From Amoebophrya sp. A120 (taxonomy: Eukaryota; Sar; Dinophyceae; Syndiniales; Amoebophryaceae): a DNA stretch of 64,000 nt. Numbering within the stretch: the first letter of the stretch is position 1; each line of letters begins with the position of its first letter. Positions 58,901-64,000 of this stretch are shown here, piece by piece. The stretch spans positions 3,531,902 through 3,595,901 of the forward strand of contig CAJINV010000005.1 of the NCBI GenBank assembly GCA_905178155.1, read 5' to 3'. The notes under the pieces are model-generated. The model worked only from the letters and a program-made list of their open reading frames with translations, did no database searches and was not told where the DNA came from. Both the position numbers and the translations under genes were made by a program.

Positions 58901-61298
58901 GCGAGGACCTTCTCCACAGCAATAGAAGTAGAACAACCATCGGCCGCCCCGAGATTAGCATCCTCTACCTTTTCGGAGTTGTCGGACGAAGAGTCTACTT
59001 CTTCAGCATCCTCACTGGAGTTGTAGTCGGGCGAAGAATCTACTTCGTCGCGCGACCATTCAGGCTTTCGCACTACACTGTAATCTTCGCGGTTGACCCC
59101 GACTGAGTCGAACTTTTTCGGGTCCAGCTTATCCCTCAACCAGGGCCACAGTTCGTAGCCATAAACCATCTGTTTGTTCGCATTCTGTCCGTAGTCGTGC
59201 GACACTTTGTACGCGGTTCCCGGTGCCACGTGTGGTCGATCTTCGCTCGTTGACGTTGTTGAACCCACAAGGCTCTCAGTGTCGTCGTCGTCCTCCTCCT
59301 CGTCGTTGATGTCATCTTCTACTTCAGAGTTCGACGAAAGGTGAAGGTCCTCATCTAGTACTCTCGCATGCTGTTCTTGTTGTTGTTCTTGTCGTTCTTG
59401 TAGAGGACCTGATGCACCACCTCCACTCCTCAACGTGGTCTTCACTCGAAGCTTTTCTAGCATGCTGCTCACGTCGATCGCCTGCACCTCCGTAGCGTGG
59501 CCGATCACCTCTATACCAACGCGGTTCCGAAGGTCTTGGAGCAGCTCTCCCTGGACCGCTCGGGTCGCGGCGCGCTCGCCTTGCAGCAGTTTCCGTTTCG
59601 TCGCGTGACCCATGTAGTCGTGCACGTCCTCCACCTCCTCGTTTCTCCCGAACTGCGAAAAAAAATTGGCGGAGGACGACGCCCCTTCTTGTTCTTCTTG
59701 TTCCGTGCAGTCTTCAGTGTAGTCTAGTGCTGTTGATGATGCTCTAGTACTTCCCTTCTCGCACAACTTGTCTAGCTTTTTCTCTTCCTTCGCCAGCTGC
59801 AGGCCAAGCTTGTGTAGCGCCTCTTCGTCGTCGTTGTCGTCCCGCCCGAAGATGGTATCTCGAACCGATTCCGTTAGCACGTCCAAAACCTGTGTGTCCA
59901 TGAACTCCTCCATGATTTCGTGCAGCTGTTCGCCTTTCTCGAAAACTTCCACAAAAATGGTCTCTAAGTTCTGGACCACAAGCGCCAGCTCCTTGTTGTT
60001 TTTATCATCCAGGGCCTTGCCAAGCAGTTCCTTCGCGCCGAGTTGGAGCAGATCGGAGAAAAACTTCGCTGCTGACGCGGAGACGCCTGTTTTGAAGTGC
60101 AGCACCGTCTCGTGTCCGGTGATGAGGCGGATCGCTTGTTTGCAACGTCCATCACCCCATACAGGCTGTGGGAGAGTTTGTCTTTCAGTGTGTGCTTGAT
60201 GTAGTGCCACATGTCAGTGAAGGATGTTTTTGTCGTCCACGAAAACGTGTCGCCAAACCATTTTTTTGCATCCTGCGAGATGTGGCCCGTGGCGTGGACG
60301 GGCGCTTTGACGGTCTCAGGCGGGGAAAGCTTTGGCCCAACAAGAAGTCGATGGTAGAATTTTTGGTGCTGGAGCTGCAAGTCCAGTAGGGACGAAGACG
60401 AGGCCGATGATGTCGTCAGCATTCTTGTCGAATTGTCAACCAAAGTCGCAAGAAACGAAGCGGGGGAGTTCGAGTTGTAAGTGGTCTCACGTAGTGGTAG
60501 ATCTTCCATGCTGCTCGTTATCGCATGTCGCCGCGGAACCAAATCAAAATGAGTCACTTTCTTTTGATGTCCCGTAGAGTGTTGCTCTAGCATCTTCATC
60601 ACCGCACTAGAAGGCGAGGGTCCTTCAATAGTGTGGCTAAAAACTACGTCATCTACTCTACTACTTTCATCAGCGTTGACAGACGTAGACGATGAAGCTG
60701 CTATGCTTGTAGCCCTTGCGCCCGACGAGGAGGACTTGTTTTCCTCTAGCTCGTGTGTATTTTTAAGGTAAACTGTTGCTGTCGCTGTGGTTGTAGTTCC
60801 TCCATTGCTACCTGATCTTGACGGGTCGCTGTGGTTGCTGTTGCTCTCCTCCAGCATCGTGGTCCCCAGAGAAACTTCTTGCGCACCATCGTGTCCAAGA
60901 ACTACCGAAGCCGCTGATAGACGCCACGTTTGCTCGTCGCTGGCTGCTGCTTGTGTATGATGTTCATTTTGCAGCTGTAGCTGTAGGTGAGGCTGCTGGG
61001 GCTGCTCCTGTGAACCGACATGCTGCTGCTCAACATCGTTAATGCCCAGGCCGTCATCGGTAGCAGAGACGTTGTGGCTGCCAGAAAAGTCATGATTTCC
61101 ATGTCGACGTCCAATTGCAGCAGAGATGGCAGGGGAGGATGTAGTTTTTAGGGCGAAATAAAAATGAAGAAGCCGGTGAGGTGACGCCGCTTGCCCACGA
61201 CCTGCGACGAAAAGAAGAACAGACCCGGTCAGCGACCACTTCCAAAGCGAAGTACTTCTGGTCCTTCTGCTCATCTTGTTGGAACCGTATTGCGACAT
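55916..61298 (-). CDS. Large secreted helical protein, possible frameshift
   Basis: The frame from ATG at 61298 starts with a signal-peptide-like segment (KWSLTGSVLLFVAGRGQAA) and runs to about 60150. The coding style then continues in another frame from about 60210 to 58590, and, after removal of the introner at 58401-58589, in frame to a stop at 55916. The protein exceeds 1500 residues. It has low-complexity His/Asp/Glu/Lys-rich regions and long amphipathic or hydrophobic helices in the second half (for example LVHDFLPKWLDTVGFSLL). No family is recognised. The switch of frame between 60130 and 60215 could be a one-base deletion, an unseen intron of 2 modulo 3, or a broken gene. Confidence 0.6.
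56074..56132. repeat. Dispersed repeat, copy 3 (inside coding sequence)
   Basis: It matches 55034-55092 and, in part, 53899-53934. On the minus strand it encodes AAASSDHQAGD near the C-terminus of the secreted protein. Confidence 0.8.
58401..58589. mobile_element. Introner element, family B (secreted-protein gene)
   Basis: 189 bp. Ends TGTGCCATGCAAAAGTATCG and near-complement. Flanking CGACC and CGGCC differ by one transition. Excision gives VVDEEVAPEQL in frame. Confidence 0.85.
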
Positions 61299-62698
61299 GC
61301 GCCTGGAGCGGCGCTACCAGTGAGGACGCAGGCCACTGCGAGGAGCGGCTGATGGTGCGTGGAAGTCGTAGTAGCGGTGCCCCATACGTCGACTCGTCGC
61401 GGGCGAGAAGTCTGTACTTATGCTTGGTTGTTTCGTAAATAAATTTTCGGTGTGCACACGCACAGGAAGGCCGAGTAGCGTGATCCCGAAAGTAAATGAA
61501 ACTATCTCTCTAGCACGAGTGGCATCTTCTACATATTAAGTTCCTGGTCTACGAACGAATTTTTTTTCCCGAAAACGTCTAGAGGACAAAAACCGCTCTT
61601 GATGTCCCGCCCAGGACATCATTGAAAAGCAGACCCCCGTTTTCGTTTGCAACAGAAAATGCGACTAAATGAGGCATGTTATTTATCAACCTGCTATCCC
61701 CTTCTTTTTGTTTTACTTTCAGCTCTTTGAGCGAATACAACGATATTTTCGTACGCTGTCCGACGTGCAGCCTGCAGCTGCCGGCCCACCCCCTTTTTCC
61801 TTGATGTGGCATTTTTTGCGAGCTGCACGACAAGTTGGGAGAGCCTTCTTTTCATTCCCGTTGTACTAGTATAGTCCGACCAGCAACGAGAACGAATATG
61901 ACCCTGTGGGTCGTTGGAGAAATACGATTACGAATAGGCATCAGAAGCGGGACGAGGCCTGAGTACCAGAACCTGCCTCGACGAGCAGTAGCAAATGCGA
62001 CCTGGAACAAGCATAATTGCGGTGATGATCTTCATCGCTACGATGTAAAAAGCCCCTGCAATCAATGAGTAAACAGAAAAGTAGTAGTATCTATCCGACG
62101 CACGAAAGCTGCCATGTACAACGTCGATTGATTACCGACCAGCGTCGACGATTTTGATTATACGAGTAGAATATCCTATCGTCTTCGACGGGCATACTTA
62201 TCAATATGATCTTCTCGACCGAGAACGGATGAGCGGACACACCACGAAGACCCAAGACCACGGATGGAGATAGAAGTTCCTTGTCCAGCACATGGGACGA
62301 AGCACTTACAGAAATCAGCATGTTGGTACGTCCTGCAACAGAAAATCGAGACCGATCATAGCATAAGTCCTTGTCGAGTTTCAAGTTCGACGCACTGGTG
62401 CGTTTTTTTTTTAGTTTTGCATTTGCACTGTTAAGCAAGTCACGCGTATAAATTCTGATTTTTATTGTTTGGGTGCGCTTCAGTCCTGATAGATTTGCTG
62501 CGAAGGAATGGTAAGGTTTTGATACTTTTTTTTTCTGAGCCAGTGGCAGTACCAGTGTTGCTTTTGAATTTGTTGATGTCCATTTGAGAATTCACACATG
62601 GATATGCCTATGGAGGTGCTGCACCCTGACCATACGGCAAATTCAACCACTGGTGGCTGCCGGCACTGCCACTGCTACTGTTTCCTTCAGTAGCACCA
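61299..62698. other. Intergenic
   Basis: No supported gene. Minus-strand frames at 61579-61833 and 62091-62438 have no protein features I trust. Confidence 0.4.
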
Positions 62699-62823
62699 TT
62701 TCGTTTCGTTCCTTCCATGTGGTATCCCTAAACCCGAGCGGCCCGTTGGACCGCGCCGTTGGGGCTGGGTAAAGCGTCCTGGGCCTACCTCCCAAAACCG
62801 AGGCCCAGCACGCCTCACCACCA
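62699..62823. repeat. 125-bp direct repeat, copy 1
   Basis: Nearly identical to 63070-63194, in the same orientation, about 370 bp apart. Both lie downstream of the retroelement frame. Confidence 0.85.
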
Positions 62824-63069
62824 AACGTCTGTCCGGACGAACCGGCACGACGTATACGGCCACTCGGGTGGGGGGGTGGGGCAAAAATTCACCTAAACCT
62901 ACGTCCCCCAGACGCACATATCGATGACTCTACATCGCTCCTCCCCACTCTAGGGGAGGAGATCGCAAACGTGCAATAGCTTCTACGGATCTGCCAGCCG
63001 ATATAGTGCGAACGGGGGACCCCAAATCCCAGTTACTACACGAAAAGGATCTACCGAGGTAGATATGTC

Positions 63070-63194
63070 TTTCGTTTCGTTCCTTCCATGTGGTATCCCT
63101 AAACCCGAGCGGCCCGTTGGACCGCGCCGTTGGGGCTGGGTAAAGCGTCCTGGGCCTACCTCCCAAAACCGAGGCCCAGCACGCCTCACCACCA
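63070..63194. repeat. 125-bp direct repeat, copy 2
   Basis: Second copy of 62699-62823. It may be part of the 3' end of the retroelement that enters the window from the right. Confidence 0.85.
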
Positions 63195-63567
63195 CCTTGC
63201 CAAACAGGGCAAGACCCCTCAGAACCCCACAGCAGGTGGTTGAATGAGGGGAGACCCAGCCCCGCCCCAATTGCCCTCGGCAAGGCCCTACGCCGAAGTG
63301 GAACAAACGAAATCCCAAAGCGAGGGACAAGTAGACACGGGAAGAAACCCAAACAAAACCGCCAGTGGTAGAAGTGGGAACACTGTTTTCTGAGTGGGAT
63401 CACATGACAAGCCTGGGCCCGCGAAGCAGTAAATCGCATACCCAAAGGTGGAAAATGTATTTGAAGAAGAGACGTCATACCGTCCAGAAACATCTGCACA
63501 CTGAGTCCACAGGCGGATCTCAAAACAAAAGGGTACAGGGCAAGCGCAAAAAACATCGCGGAGTGGC

Positions 63568-64000
63568 TCAAACTTGAGCCAGCAACTCCTCAGCCGGAAT
63601 AGAATCCAGCAGCTCACAAGGATCTTCAAGCGGGGTCGCCACCGTGGTCAGGAACCTCTGAATCTCATCCCCCAAAGCGACACAGGAATGAAGCTGCACC
63701 CTAGCCACCCGACAGAACTGCGCCCAAAGTGCATCGCGGGTAGTCGCGTCAGCAACATTTTCCCCGGAGGGGAGCCACTCGAAGTACGGCACTATGGCAA
63801 AACGGGCACACAAACTCCAAAATAAAGCCGCTACCACCGACAGGTGAGCGCGCTCGCCCGATCGACTCCGCAAAACCCCCACCGCAGTGGTGTTGTCCAG
63901 AAAGAATACGACCCGCTTGTGCGACAAGGTCGGGCCCCAGAGCATCAACAGAATGACCGGTGTAAAACTCTCCAACACGTTGATCGGGAAAGACCCCCAA
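63568..64000 (-). CDS. Retroelement RNase H domain, partial
   Basis: A minus-strand frame is open from the window edge to a stop at 63568 (about 143 codons). It contains VVFFLDNTTAVGVL, the second catalytic Asp region of a retroelement RNase H, and WLPSGENVADATTRD, the terminal Asp motif that ends such domains in DIRS-like and LTR-type polyproteins. Reverse transcriptase should lie just outside the window. Which retroelement class it belongs to cannot be told from this piece. Confidence 0.75.
   Translation of the reverse strand, partial: WGSFPINVLESFTPVILLMLWGPTLSHKRVVFFLDNTTAVGVLRSRSGERAHLSVVAALFWSLCARFAIVPYFEWLPSGENVADATTRDALWAQFCRVARVQLHSCVALGDEIQRFLTTVATPLEDPCELLDSIPAEELLAQV

Noticed and set aside
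62930-63571. 213-residue minus-strand frame as a protein
   Set aside because: It overlaps the direct repeat, shows no conserved motif and follows the retroelement stop, so it is likelier 3' noncoding.

Overview
The window looks like nuclear DNA of an alveolate protist, most likely a dinoflagellate relative. A parasitic syndinian such as Amoebophrya is my best guess, by inference only. The evidence is eukaryotic gene structure, SET/MYND, KH, CS and Golgi GT31 proteins, long low-complexity proteins, every well-supported gene on the minus strand, and many short repeat-derived introns with terminal inverted repeats. I see no rRNA, tRNA, CRISPR or bacterial-type operon.

The main result is a set of more than 20 introner-type elements (IEs). 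Most are 130-310 bp, begin TATNCA or TATCA and end with the complement. They sit inside coding exons, usually between two copies of a 5-bp target duplication. Removing the element plus one duplicate rejoins the reading frame in six genes. I checked this by exon length modulo 3 and by restored protein motifs. Some junctions are GT-AG because the duplication supplies the two G residues; others cannot be GT-AG. Copies of the same subfamily occur in both orientations within genes of one strand. Two IEs carry nested insertions with 18- and 20-bp direct repeats. Ordinary GT-AG introns are present as well.

Layout: 1-257, end of a membrane-protein gene; 1799-4654, SET/MYND methyltransferase-like gene; 5840-10405, a 4.6-kb foldback-like element with long inverted repeats built of 91-bp units and a perfect 12-bp target duplication; 10832-11758 and 15911-16570, two related small inverted-repeat elements; 11942-13382, EF-hand secreted protein; 13711-15221, two tandem derivatives of one repeat, with minisatellites; 16671-20086, two-KH RNA-binding protein (6 exons); 21295-22507, CS-domain co-chaperone-like protein; 24095-30701, single-pass membrane protein (7 exons); 32100-34960, GT31 beta-1,3-glycosyltransferase (5 exons); 36532-43468, long acidic low-complexity protein; 44474-44926 and 45637-46920, membrane proteins; 48226-49530, acidic protein; 50127-54728, an 11-exon gene ending near a zinc knuckle; 55916-61298, a large secreted helical protein with a possible frameshift; 63568-64000, an RNase H piece of a retroelement.

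No shared pathway is evident among these genes. What ties the region together is its intron landscape: coding exons have repeatedly been split by mobile elements that behave as introns. Most plus-strand open frames overlie these minus-strand genes and look like shadows. Exon boundaries are inferred from sequence alone and need transcript data.
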